DNA of 64,000 nucleotides from Geodermatophilus telluris (GTDB taxonomy: Bacteria > Actinomycetota > Actinomycetes > Mycobacteriales > Geodermatophilaceae). Within the stretch, counting starts at the first letter, position 1. Every line of letters begins with the position of its first letter. Position numbers and translations under genes: made by a program. The DNA is taken from NCBI RefSeq assembly GCF_900102745.1, contig NZ_FMZF01000003.1, forward strand, positions 514,681-578,680, given 5' to 3'. Under the pieces are notes generated by a model. The model was given only the letters and a program-made list of their open reading frames with translations. It did no database searches and was not told the DNA's origin. This document shows positions 8,371-16,400 of this stretch, piece by piece.

Positions 8371-9822
8371 ATGACGACATCACCTGCGCCCACCGCCCAC
8401 GGCACCTCCCCGACCGGCCGGCCGCGGGTCGTCGTCGTCGGCTCCGGCTTCGGCGGGCTGTTCGCCGCCAAGGCCCTGCGGAAGGCGCCGGTCGACGTCA
8501 CCGTGATCGGCAAGACCAGCCACCACCTGTTCCAGCCGCTGCTCTACCAGGTGGCCACGGGCATCCTGTCCGAGGGCGAGATCGCCCCGGCCACCCGCGA
8601 GGTGCTGCGCCACCAGGCCAACGCGCGCGTGGTGCTCGGCGAGGTCGTCGACATCGACGTGGACGCCCGCACCGTGACCTCCACCATCCTGGGTCGGACC
8701 ACGGTGCACCCCTACGACGAGCTGATCGTCGCCGCGGGCGCCGGGCAGTCCTACTTCGGCAACGACCGGTTCGCCGAGTTCGCCCCGGGCATGAAGTCCA
8801 TCGACGACGCCCTGGAGCTGCGCGGGCGCATCTTCGGCGCCTTCGAGCTGGCGGAGCTGGCCACCGACCCCGCCGAGATCGACCGGCTGATGACCTTCGT
8901 GGTCGTCGGCGCCGGGCCGACCGGGGTGGAGATGGCCGGGCAGATCGCCGAGCTCGCGCACCGCACGCTGCGCCGCGACTTCCGGAACATCGACCCGGAG
9001 CGGGCCCGCATCATCCTGCTCGACGGCGCCCCGCAGGTGCTGCCGCCGTTCGGCCCGAAGCTGGGCGAGAAGGCCCGCCGCCACCTCAACGAGATCGGCG
9101 TCGAGGTGCAGCTCGGCGCGCTGGTCACCGACCTCGACGCCAACGGCCTGACCGTCAAGGACTCCGACGGCCAGGAGCGCCGCATCCCCGCGGCGACCAA
9201 GGTGTGGGCCGCCGGCGTGCAGGCCAGCCCGCTGGGCCGGCTGCTGGGTGACGCGACGGGGGCGGAGGTGGACCGCGCCGGTCGCATCGCGGTGCAGCCG
9301 GACCTGACGCTGCCCGGCCACCCGGAGATCCACGTCATCGGCGACATGGCCAACCACCCCGACCGGTACCCCGGCGTCGCGCAGGTGGCCATCCAGGGCG
9401 GGCGCTACGCCGCCGAGCAGATCCAGCGGCGGCTGGCCGGGCGGGACCCCAAGGGCCCGTTCCGGTACCGCGACAAGGGCAACATGGCGACGATCTCGCG
9501 GTTCTCCGCGGTCGCCGACATCAAGAAGCTGAAGTTCGAGGGCTTCCTCGCCTGGGTGCTGTGGCTGGTGGTGCACCTCTTCTACATCATCGGCTTCAAG
9601 AGCCGGATCACCACGGTGCTGCACTGGATGGTCAGCTTCCTGGGCCGCGGGCGCTCGCAGCGCGTGGCCACCCAGCAGCAGGTCTACGGCCGGCTGGCGC
9701 TCGAGCAGCTCGGCACGGGCTTCGCCGCCTCGAAGACCGGCGGACCCAAGGACCACCCCCGCGACCCCGACGAGGTCAACCCCGACCAGCAGCACGACCT
9801 GGTCGGCCGCCGCACGGCCTAG
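8371..9822 (+). CDS. ndh: Type II NADH:quinone dehydrogenase (NDH-2-like NAD(P)/FAD oxidoreductase)
   Basis: The 483-residue protein has an N-terminal FAD-binding motif RVVVVGSGFGGLFAAKAL, the second Rossmann motif FVVVGAGPTGVEMAGQIAEL for NADH, and the FAD-contacting IHVIGDMA. A hydrophobic stretch WVLWLVVHLFYIIGF near residues 395-410 is the membrane-anchoring segment seen in NDH-2 of actinobacteria. It should pass electrons from NADH to the quinone pool without pumping protons. The ATG at 8371 follows AGGAGAGG, although the spacing is a little long (10 bases). Its stop overlaps the stop of the convergent hydrolase gene. Confidence 0.9.
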   Translation: MTTSPAPTAHGTSPTGRPRVVVVGSGFGGLFAAKALRKAPVDVTVIGKTSHHLFQPLLYQVATGILSEGEIAPATREVLRHQANARVVLGEVVDIDVDARTVTSTILGRTTVHPYDELIVAAGAGQSYFGNDRFAEFAPGMKSIDDALELRGRIFGAFELAELATDPAEIDRLMTFVVVGAGPTGVEMAGQIAELAHRTLRRDFRNIDPERARIILLDGAPQVLPPFGPKLGEKARRHLNEIGVEVQLGALVTDLDANGLTVKDSDGQERRIPAATKVWAAGVQASPLGRLLGDATGAEVDRAGRIAVQPDLTLPGHPEIHVIGDMANHPDRYPGVAQVAIQGGRYAAEQIQRRLAGRDPKGPFRYRDKGNMATISRFSAVADIKKLKFEGFLAWVLWLVVHLFYIIGFKSRITTVLHWMVSFLGRGRSQRVATQQQVYGRLALEQLGTGFAASKTGGPKDHPRDPDEVNPDQQHDLVGRRTA

Positions 9823-10520
9823 CGACGACGGCCCGCCCGGCCCCGGCCGGGCGGGCCGAGCCAGCTGTCCAGGGCGGCGGTGACGAGGCCGGGGGTGACC
9901 GCGTGGCCGCCGTCGAACTCCTCGTAGGCGACCTCGTAGCCGGACGCGGCCAGGGTGTGCGCCACCCGTCGGCCGCAGCGCTCCACCGGCAGCACCCGGT
10001 CGTGCGTGCCGTGCGCGATCCACACCCGCGGCCGGCCCGCGCGCCCGGGCGGCGCGGCGAAGCCGGGCGAGAAGGCGAGCAGCGCCTCGAACAGGCCGCC
10101 GTTGGCCAGCCCGAGCGACAGTGCGTACGAGCCGCCGTCGGAGAAGCCGCCCAGCGCCGTCCGCGACACCGCGAGGCCGCCGGCGACCTCCGCCAGGGCC
10201 GCGTCCAGGACGGCGACGTCGCGGCCCAGCCCGCCGGCCAGCAGGTCCCAGGTGGCGGCCGCGGACGTGGTCGCCAGCACCGCGACCCCGCGGGTGGCGG
10301 CGACGTCGCCCACCGCGGCCAGCGACTGCCCCGCCGTGCCACCGGCCCCGTGGCAGAAGACCAGCAGCGGCCGGGGCACGGCCGGCCCGGGCGGGATCGC
10401 GACCAGCGCCTCGGCCGGCCCACCGAGGTCGAGCGCGGTGGTGCCGGCCGGCAGCGGCGGGCCGGAGTGGGCGGTGCCGGGGCGGGCGGCGAGGACACCC
10501 CCGCGGGCAGGCGGCGTCAC
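9819..10520 (-). CDS. Dienelactone-hydrolase/PHB-depolymerase-like alpha/beta hydrolase
   Basis: About 233 residues with a PLLVFCHGAGG oxyanion loop, nucleophile GGFSDGG (GxSxG), acid in HGTHDRVLP and His in DGGHAV, so a full Ser-Asp-His triad. The length and motifs match the small cytoplasmic PHB-depolymerase/phospholipase-carboxylesterase group. GTG 10520 (VTPPARGG) is the likeliest start but has only a weak ribosome site. It is convergent with ndh, with a 4-base stop overlap. Confidence 0.75.
   Translation of the reverse strand: MTPPARGGVLAARPGTAHSGPPLPAGTTALDLGGPAEALVAIPPGPAVPRPLLVFCHGAGGTAGQSLAAVGDVAATRGVAVLATTSAAATWDLLAGGLGRDVAVLDAALAEVAGGLAVSRTALGGFSDGGSYALSLGLANGGLFEALLAFSPGFAAPPGRAGRPRVWIAHGTHDRVLPVERCGRRVAHTLAASGYEVAYEEFDGGHAVTPGLVTAALDSWLGPPGRGRAGRRR
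9830..9857. terminator. Bidirectional hairpin between convergent genes
   Basis: GGCCCGCCCGGCC pairs with its downstream complement around a tiny CC centre. It sits just after the overlapping stops of ndh and the hydrolase gene and could end transcripts from ndh, while forming part of the hydrolase 3' coding end. No T-run is present. Confidence 0.45.
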
Positions 10521-10594
10521 CGGATCGGACCGGGTGCGCCGCGGGCGGCCCCACGCCGATCGCCCGGTGGGCCAGCCACGCCGGAGTCGTCCAC

Positions 10595-11731
10595 TCAGGT
10601 CCTCCCGGCCGCCCCCTCGCGGACGACCTGCTCGGCGACCGCCCGGCGGTCGCCCGTGCGCAGCCAGGTGCTCCGCTGCCGCGCGGCCGAGGTACCCCGG
10701 TCGAGCAGGTCCTGCACCAGCGCGCGGACCTCGTCCTCCTCGCCGGCGTCGGCGAGGTCGTCGGCGAGCTCGGCCAGCAGCGCCCCGACCGCCTCGCGCG
10801 GGTCGACGAGCTCCCCGCGCAGCGGGTCGAACAGCGGCGCGGACAGGCCCGAGCGGGCGGCCCGCCACCGCGCGGCGCGCAGCAGTTCGGGGCGGACCTC
10901 GGGCGCCGGTTCGCCGCGGGCCGCGCGCGCGGCGAGCACCCGCACCAGCGAGCGGACCAGCGCGGCGTGCAGGACGGCGTCGTCGAGGGTGGTGCAGACG
11001 TCGGCCAGGCGGAACTCGATCGTGGGGAGTCGCGCCGAGGGCCGCACGTCCCAGTACAGGTGCGAGCCGTCCGCGACCACCCCGCTGGCCACCAGCCCGG
11101 CCAGCACCCGGCGGTAGCCGTCGGCGTCGCCGAGCGGCTCCGGCGCGCCGGCGTGCGGGAAGCGGGTCCACCACAGCGTGCGCCAGGACTCGTAGCCGGT
11201 GTCGACGCCGTCGTGGAACGGCGAGCTGCCGGTCATCGCCAGCAGCACCGGCAGGTACGGGCGGGCGCGGTCGAGCACGGCGACGGCGGTGTCGAGATCG
11301 GGGACGCCGACGTGCACGTGGCAGCCGCAGATGTCCTGCTGCCGGGCCAGGCCCGCCCAGCGGCCGACCATCGCCTCGTACCGCTCCCCCGGCGTCACCG
11401 GCATGGTGTGCCACGAGCTCCACGGGTGGGTGGAGGCCGCCAGCAGCAGCAGGCCGTCGCGCGCGGCCGCGGCGGCGGCCTCGGCACGGGCGGCCACCAG
11501 CTCCGCGCGGACCTGCGCGAGCGTCGTGCACACGCCGGTGGCGATCTCCAGCTGCGTGGTGGAGATCTCCGGGTGGACGCGCGCCCCCGCCTCGCCGGCG
11601 AGCGCCGCCGCCGACGCCCGCGGTCCCGGGGTCAGCGCCAGGGTGCCGGGGTCGACGAGGTGGAACTCCTCCTCGACGCCGAGGGTGCGCCCCACCGCGG
11701 CGCCCTCGGTCTGCAGGCCGTCGGTGCCCAC
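10595..11731 (-). CDS. Glutamate-cysteine ligase family 2 (YbdK-like carboxylate-amine ligase)
   Basis: The 378-residue protein opens with the GCS2 signature TLGVEEEFHLVDP and continues with HPEISTTQLEIATGVC and the metal-binding CGCHVHVGVPDLD, then SSPFHDGVDTGYESWR. These are hallmarks of the YbdK/EgtA-like ATP-dependent carboxylate-amine ligases, which make gamma-glutamyl peptides. In actinobacteria such paralogues are often of unknown substrate. GTG 11731 was chosen because AGGAGGGG lies directly upstream. A long region with paired hairpins lies upstream of this gene. Confidence 0.85.
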   Translation of the reverse strand: MGTDGLQTEGAAVGRTLGVEEEFHLVDPGTLALTPGPRASAAALAGEAGARVHPEISTTQLEIATGVCTTLAQVRAELVAARAEAAAAAARDGLLLLAASTHPWSSWHTMPVTPGERYEAMVGRWAGLARQQDICGCHVHVGVPDLDTAVAVLDRARPYLPVLLAMTGSSPFHDGVDTGYESWRTLWWTRFPHAGAPEPLGDADGYRRVLAGLVASGVVADGSHLYWDVRPSARLPTIEFRLADVCTTLDDAVLHAALVRSLVRVLAARAARGEPAPEVRPELLRAARWRAARSGLSAPLFDPLRGELVDPREAVGALLAELADDLADAGEEDEVRALVQDLLDRGTSAARQRSTWLRTGDRRAVAEQVVREGAAGRT

Positions 11732-11814
11732 GCCCCTCCTCGCTGCCGGTCCCGGGTCGCCGGGCAGGCCGACGCTACGGCCGCCGCTCCCCCACCGCAC
11801 CTGCTGACCAGCGC

Positions 11815-11896
11815 GGTCGTGCTCTGCCCCCGCCCCGTGGGCAGAGCACGAGAGGCGCCTCGCGCTCTGCCCACACCGGCGGGGCAGAGCACGACC
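11815..11896. repeat. Nested double-hairpin intergenic repeat
   Basis: The word GTGCTCTGCCC (or close variants) occurs four times in alternating orientation. Hairpin 1 has perfect 13-base arms TCGTGCTCTGCCC (11817-11829) and complement (11839-11851). Hairpin 2 pairs GCTCTGCCC (11864-11872) with 11882-11890. The outermost copies (11815-11834 and 11878-11896) also pair with each other, so one long stem or two short ones can form. It lies between the divergent ligase and protease genes, so it is not an ordinary terminator and resembles a REP/MITE-like element. Confidence 0.7.
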
Positions 11897-12002
11897 GGGC
11901 GCGGGCGGACCTGATCGCTCTCGGCGTAGCGGCAGGGGTGGCCGGCGCCGGCGGAGCGGGCGTCCACTGGTCGGTGCAACGCTGTAATCAAGGAGGTGCG
12001 TC

Positions 12003-12944
12003 GTGACCCGACCGGACACCGACGCGGCGCTGGACGCCTACTCGCAGGTGGTCACCGCGGTGGCCGCCGACCTCACCCCGCACGTGGCCGCGCTGCAGGT
12101 CACCGCCCCTGACGGGCGGACCGGCGCCGGCTCGGCCGTGGTCGTCCCCGGCGACGGGCTGCTGCTCACCAACGCGCACGTCGTGGGCCGGGCCCGCAGC
12201 GGGCGGGCGGTGTTCGGCGACGGCACCGAGACGCCCGTCGAGGTGGTGGGCACCGACCCGCTGTCCGACCTCGCCGTCGTCCGTGCGAGTGCGGGCGCCC
12301 CGGAGCCGGCGGTGCTCGGCGACGCGGCGCAGCTGCGGGTCGGCCAGCTCGTCGTCGCCGTCGGCAACCCGCTCGGGCTGGCGGGGTCGGTCACCGCCGG
12401 CGTCGTCAGCGGGCTGGGCCGGTCGCTGCCCACCCGCGACGGGCGGACCGCCCGCGTGGTCGAGGACGTCATCCAGACCGACGCCGCGCTCAACCCCGGC
12501 AACTCCGGCGGCGCGCTGGCCGACTCGGCCAGCCGGGTGGTCGGCATCAACACCGCCGTCGCCGGGTGGGGCCTGGGCCTGGCCGTGCCGGTCAACGACA
12601 CCACCCGCCGGATCATCGCCACCCTCGTCCGCGACGGCCGGGTGCGGCGGGCCTACCTCGGCCTGGTCAGCAGCCCGGCACCGCTGCCGGCGGAGCTGGC
12701 CGAGCGCACCGGGCGGCGGCGCGGGCTGCGGGTGGTCGACGTCGTCGCCGGGTCGCCGGCCGACCGCGCGGGGCTGCGCGCCGGCGACCTGGTGCTCGAC
12801 GCCGGACGCGCGCCCGTGGCCGAGGCCCAGAGCCTGCAGCGGCTGCTGTTCGCCGACGCGGTGGGCCGGCCGCTGCCGGTGACGGTGTACCGGCGCGGGG
12901 CGATGGTCGACGTCATCGCCGTCCCCACGGAGCTCACCGGCTGA
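12003..12944 (+). CDS. HtrA/S1C-family serine protease with PDZ domain, apparently cytoplasmic
   Basis: The 313-residue protein shows a complete trypsin-like triad: His59 in TNAHVV, Asp89 in SDLAVV and Ser168 in NPGNSGGAL. It is followed by a PDZ domain (about 215-305; VVAGSPADRAGLRAGDLVLDAG). The length suits one protease plus one PDZ domain, but there is no signal peptide or membrane anchor before the catalytic domain, unlike most actinobacterial HtrA/PepD proteins. GTG 12003 has a near-perfect ribosome site AAGGAGG six bases upstream, so the start is well supported. Confidence 0.9.
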   Translation: MTRPDTDAALDAYSQVVTAVAADLTPHVAALQVTAPDGRTGAGSAVVVPGDGLLLTNAHVVGRARSGRAVFGDGTETPVEVVGTDPLSDLAVVRASAGAPEPAVLGDAAQLRVGQLVVAVGNPLGLAGSVTAGVVSGLGRSLPTRDGRTARVVEDVIQTDAALNPGNSGGALADSASRVVGINTAVAGWGLGLAVPVNDTTRRIIATLVRDGRVRRAYLGLVSSPAPLPAELAERTGRRRGLRVVDVVAGSPADRAGLRAGDLVLDAGRAPVAEAQSLQRLLFADAVGRPLPVTVYRRGAMVDVIAVPTELTG

Positions 12945-12959
12945 CCACCGAGCCGGGTG

Positions 12960-13766
12960 TCAGGGCCGGCGCCAGTCGTCGCCGGTCAGGTGCGAGCCGG
13001 CCATCGGCCCCATCTGCAGCATCCCGCCGTCCACGGCGTAGGAGGCGCCGGTGACGTAGGAGGCGGCCGGCGAGGCGAGGAAGGCGACGACGGCGGCCAC
13101 CTCGTGCGCGTCCCCCGGCCGGCCCACCGGGACGCCGGGGCGCTCGTGGCCCGGCGCGGTCGGGTCCTCGTCCTCCTGGCCGGTCATCGGCGTGGCGATC
13201 TCCCCGGGCGCGACGGCGTTGACGGTGATGCCGTGCTCGGCCAGCTCGATCGCCGCGACGCGGGTGAGCAGGCCGAGGCCGCCCTTGGCCGCGCAGTAGG
13301 CGGCCGCGCCGACCCGCGGCTGGTGCTCGTGGACGCTGGTGACGTTGACGATCCGCCCGCCGCGGCCCGCCGCCACCATGCGCCGCGCGGCGCGCTGCAG
13401 GCAGAGGAACGCCGCGTCGAGGTCGGTGGCCAGCACCTCGCGCCAGGTCTCGTAGTCGGTGTCCAGCAGGAGAGTCGAGTGACCCGTGCCGGCGTCGTTG
13501 ACCAGGACGTCGACGCCGCCGAGCGCGTCGGCCAGCTCGTCGACGACGGCGGCCGCGCCGGGCAGCTGGGTCAGGTCGACCGGGCGGACCTCGGCGCGGC
13601 GGCCGCGGGAGCGCACCTCCTCGGCGGTGCCCTGGGCGTGCGCCTCGTCGCGGTACCAGGTGATCCCGACGTCACAGCCCTGCTCGGCGAGCGCGACCGC
13701 CACGGCCCGCCCGATGCCCGACTCCGACCCGGTGACGACCGCGACGCGGCCGGCTGACTCCGTCAT
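12960..13766 (-). CDS. Short-chain dehydrogenase/reductase
   Basis: A 268-residue classical SDR with cofactor motif TGSESGIG, VLVNDAGTG in the NNAG position, the catalytic Ser in VTSVHEH and the YCAAK Tyr/Lys pair. The C-terminus has the VTGASYAVDGG seen in glucose-1-dehydrogenase/3-oxoacyl-reductase-like SDRs. The substrate is unknown. ATG 13766 gives the standard length. It converges on the protease gene and diverges from the pseudokinase gene. Confidence 0.88.
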   Translation of the reverse strand: MTESAGRVAVVTGSESGIGRAVAVALAEQGCDVGITWYRDEAHAQGTAEEVRSRGRRAEVRPVDLTQLPGAAAVVDELADALGGVDVLVNDAGTGHSTLLLDTDYETWREVLATDLDAAFLCLQRAARRMVAAGRGGRIVNVTSVHEHQPRVGAAAYCAAKGGLGLLTRVAAIELAEHGITVNAVAPGEIATPMTGQEDEDPTAPGHERPGVPVGRPGDAHEVAAVVAFLASPAASYVTGASYAVDGGMLQMGPMAGSHLTGDDWRRP

Positions 13767-13973
13767 GGCCCCATGCTGCGGGTCCGAGCCGCGGGGCGCC
13801 GGACGACTGCTCACCGTGCGCAGTCCTCCCGCGACCGCCTGCTGCGCGGCGCCGCGCGTTGCGCGGGGGCACGGCCGGCCGGCCGGTCGGCAACAGACAC
13901 CCGGCCGGTCCGCAACAGACACTCTGCGGACGACGGAGCCACCCGTCGCTCCGGCTCACCCCGGGAGGTCCCC

Positions 13974-16172
13974 CTGACCGGCCCGACCTTCGGCCCCTAC
14001 GAGCTCGACGAGCTGCTCGGACCCGGACGCGCCGGCGAGGTGTACCGCGCCTGGGACACCCGCCGCTCGCGCACGGTCGCACTCGAGGTCGTCGCACCCG
14101 CGCTGAGCGGGGACCCGCGGTTCCGCGCCCGCTTCCCGCAGGTCTGCGCCGCGGTGGCGCAGCTCGACGAGCCGCACGTCCTCGCCGTCCACGAGGTCGG
14201 CGAGGTCGACGGCCGGCTCTACGTGGACGCGCAGCTGGTCGACGGCCGGCCGCTGTCCGCGGTGCTCGCCGCCGAGGGACCCCTGCCGGCCGAGCTGGCC
14301 GTCGACGTCGTCGGCCAGGTGGCGGCCGCCCTCGACGCGGCGCACGCCGCCGGGCTCGTGCACGGCGACCTGCGGACGGCCGACGTCCTGCTGTCCGGGC
14401 ACGGCGACCGGCCCGACGTCCACCTCACCGGCTTCGGCGCCGCCGGCACCGTCGACGGGACCACCGACCGCCGGGCGGACGTCGCCGCCCTGGCCGCCCT
14501 CCTGCACGAGTCGCTCACCGGCCGGCCGCCGGGCGCCGCCGCACAGGCCGGCCCCCTGCCGGGGACGCTGGGCGCGGTGGTGGCACGCGGCACGGCCGCG
14601 GATCCCGACCGGCGCTTCGCCGGCGCCGGGGAGCTGGCCACCGCGGCGCGGGCCGCGCTGCGCCCGGCACCGGACACCCTGCCGACGCCGGTGGCCGCGG
14701 CCGCGCCCGTCGCGGGGGCCGTCGCCGTCGCGGCGGACGTGCCGGCGCACCACGTCGCGAGGCACCGGCGCCCGTCGTGGTGGGCCCGGCACCGCGGTGG
14801 CCTGGTCGCGGCGCTGCTCGCCGGCGTGGCGGCCCTGACGGCGGCGGGCGGGGTGGCCGCGGTGGGGCTGATCGCGGACGTCTCCGACGCAGCGACGCCG
14901 ACCCCGGTCGTCGTCGAGCCGGCCGACGAGCCGGGCGAGGCCCCCTTCGTCCCCGCTCCGCCGGACGCCGCGGAGCCGACCGCGGGCGCCGTCGGCGAGG
15001 CGGTGCCACCCGGGGCGGACGCCGGGACGGCCGCACCGGCCGCGGCGGCCGAGGGCACGGTGCCGGGGGACCAGCCGGGCCTCTACGGCGGCGCCGGCGC
15101 AGAGGCCTGCGACCCCGCCGGCCTGGCCGCCTTCCTCACCGCCCACCCCGACCGCGGCGCCGCCTTCGCCGCCGTCGAGGGGATCGCGCTCGACGAGGTC
15201 GACACCTACCTCGCGTCCCTCACCCCGGTGGTGCTGCGCTTCGACACCGCGGTCACCAACCACGGGTTCACCGCGGGTGCGGCCGTCCCGTTCCCGTCGG
15301 TGCTGCAGGCCGGCACCGCGGTGCTGGTCGACGACTCCGGCGTCCCGCAGGTGCGGTGCATCTGCGGCAACCCCCTGGCGCCGCCGGTCAGCCGCCCCTC
15401 GGCCGACCACGAGGGCGAGACCTGGCCGGGCTACGCGGCGGCGGCGGTCGTCGTCGTGGAGCGCAGCGTGGCTCCGCTGCCCGCGCTGGTGCTCGTCGAC
15501 GCGGTCACCGGCACGGTCGTGGCCCGGCCGGTGCGCACCACCGGCGGTGAGGACCAGCCGGTCGGTGCCGTGCTGGCCGAGCTCGCCCGCGTGTTCACCG
15601 GTGACCCCACGCCGTCCCCGTCGAGCGGGGCGACGACGTCCGCCGTCCCGCCACCCGCGGCGGCGTCCGGCGGCGCGGGCACCGCGACGACGGTCCCGCC
15701 GGCACCGGACACCGGCACGGCGAGCCCGTCCGCCGACGCCCCACCCACCACGGGCGGCTCGACGTCGCGCGGCACGACCGCGCCCGGCACGACCGCGCCT
15801 GGCACGACGTCGCCCGGCACGACCGCGCCCGGCACGACCGCGCCCGGCACCGGGACCACCAGCGCACCGGCGGAGCCGCCGGCCGACGAGCCACCGGCCG
15901 CGGAGGTCCCCGACGAGGAGCCCGCCCCCGAACCGGTCGAGGAGCAACCGGCCGCCGAGGTGCCCGACACCGAGGAACCGGCCCCCGCGGCGGTGTTCAC
16001 CGACGCCGCACCCACCGCAGCGACCACGAGCGCGGGAACGCCCACCGAGACGACGGCCACGGAGGTCACACCCAGCGAGGCCGCACCGACCGAGACGGCG
16101 GCCACCGAGACGACGGCCACCGGGACGACACCGAGCGACCTGACACCGAGCGGAGCGTCCGCCACTCCGTGA
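13974..16172 (+). CDS. Membrane pseudokinase with DUF6777-like extracytoplasmic domain
   Basis: Alignment by eye with the intact neighbour at 16401 shows a Ser/Thr-kinase fold in which key residues are gone: the VALK lysine is Glu38, HRDVKPSN reads HGDLRTAD (130-137), DFG is GFG (153-155), and about 30 residues carrying the activation loop and APE motif are deleted. A membrane helix at about 277-300 is followed by an outer domain (about 365-500: QPGLYGG, TPVVLRFDTAVTNHG, VLQAGTAVLVDD, CGNPL) that I recognise as DUF6777-like. A low-complexity Thr/Pro/Glu tail contains five 15-base repeats. The best-supported start is CTG 13974, after GGGAGG and aligning with the neighbour's N-terminus. ATG 13773 would add 67 Arg-rich residues. 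Confidence 0.8.
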   Translation: MTGPTFGPYELDELLGPGRAGEVYRAWDTRRSRTVALEVVAPALSGDPRFRARFPQVCAAVAQLDEPHVLAVHEVGEVDGRLYVDAQLVDGRPLSAVLAAEGPLPAELAVDVVGQVAAALDAAHAAGLVHGDLRTADVLLSGHGDRPDVHLTGFGAAGTVDGTTDRRADVAALAALLHESLTGRPPGAAAQAGPLPGTLGAVVARGTAADPDRRFAGAGELATAARAALRPAPDTLPTPVAAAAPVAGAVAVAADVPAHHVARHRRPSWWARHRGGLVAALLAGVAALTAAGGVAAVGLIADVSDAATPTPVVVEPADEPGEAPFVPAPPDAAEPTAGAVGEAVPPGADAGTAAPAAAAEGTVPGDQPGLYGGAGAEACDPAGLAAFLTAHPDRGAAFAAVEGIALDEVDTYLASLTPVVLRFDTAVTNHGFTAGAAVPFPSVLQAGTAVLVDDSGVPQVRCICGNPLAPPVSRPSADHEGETWPGYAAAAVVVVERSVAPLPALVLVDAVTGTVVARPVRTTGGEDQPVGAVLAELARVFTGDPTPSPSSGATTSAVPPPAAASGGAGTATTVPPAPDTGTASPSADAPPTTGGSTSRGTTAPGTTAPGTTSPGTTAPGTTAPGTGTTSAPAEPPADEPPAAEVPDEEPAPEPVEEQPAAEVPDTEEPAPAAVFTDAAPTAATTSAGTPTETTATEVTPSEAAPTETAATETTATGTTPSDLTPSGASATP
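15771..15845 (+). repeat. Five 15-base tandem repeats coding GTTAP
   Basis: GGCACGACCGCGCCC is repeated five times with two slightly diverged units, inside the pseudokinase tail. It encodes (GTTAP)n, probably an extended wall-spanning linker. Copy number is likely to vary by slippage. Confidence 0.9.
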
Positions 16173-16400
16173 GCCGGGTGCGGCGTCCTCGGCGGACGAG
16201 CCCCGGGCACCGCCGTGTGACGGACCGCTCCCGCTCACCCTGCGCAGCGCACCGACGACCGCCTGCGGGCCCACGCCCGGCGCGGACCGAGAGAGCCACC
16301 ACCGGGCGGGCGGCCGGGTGGACACGGCGGACGCCCCCTCCCGACACTCCGGCCTCCGACGGAGCACCCGTCACCAGCGAGGACCGCCGGGAGACCGCCC

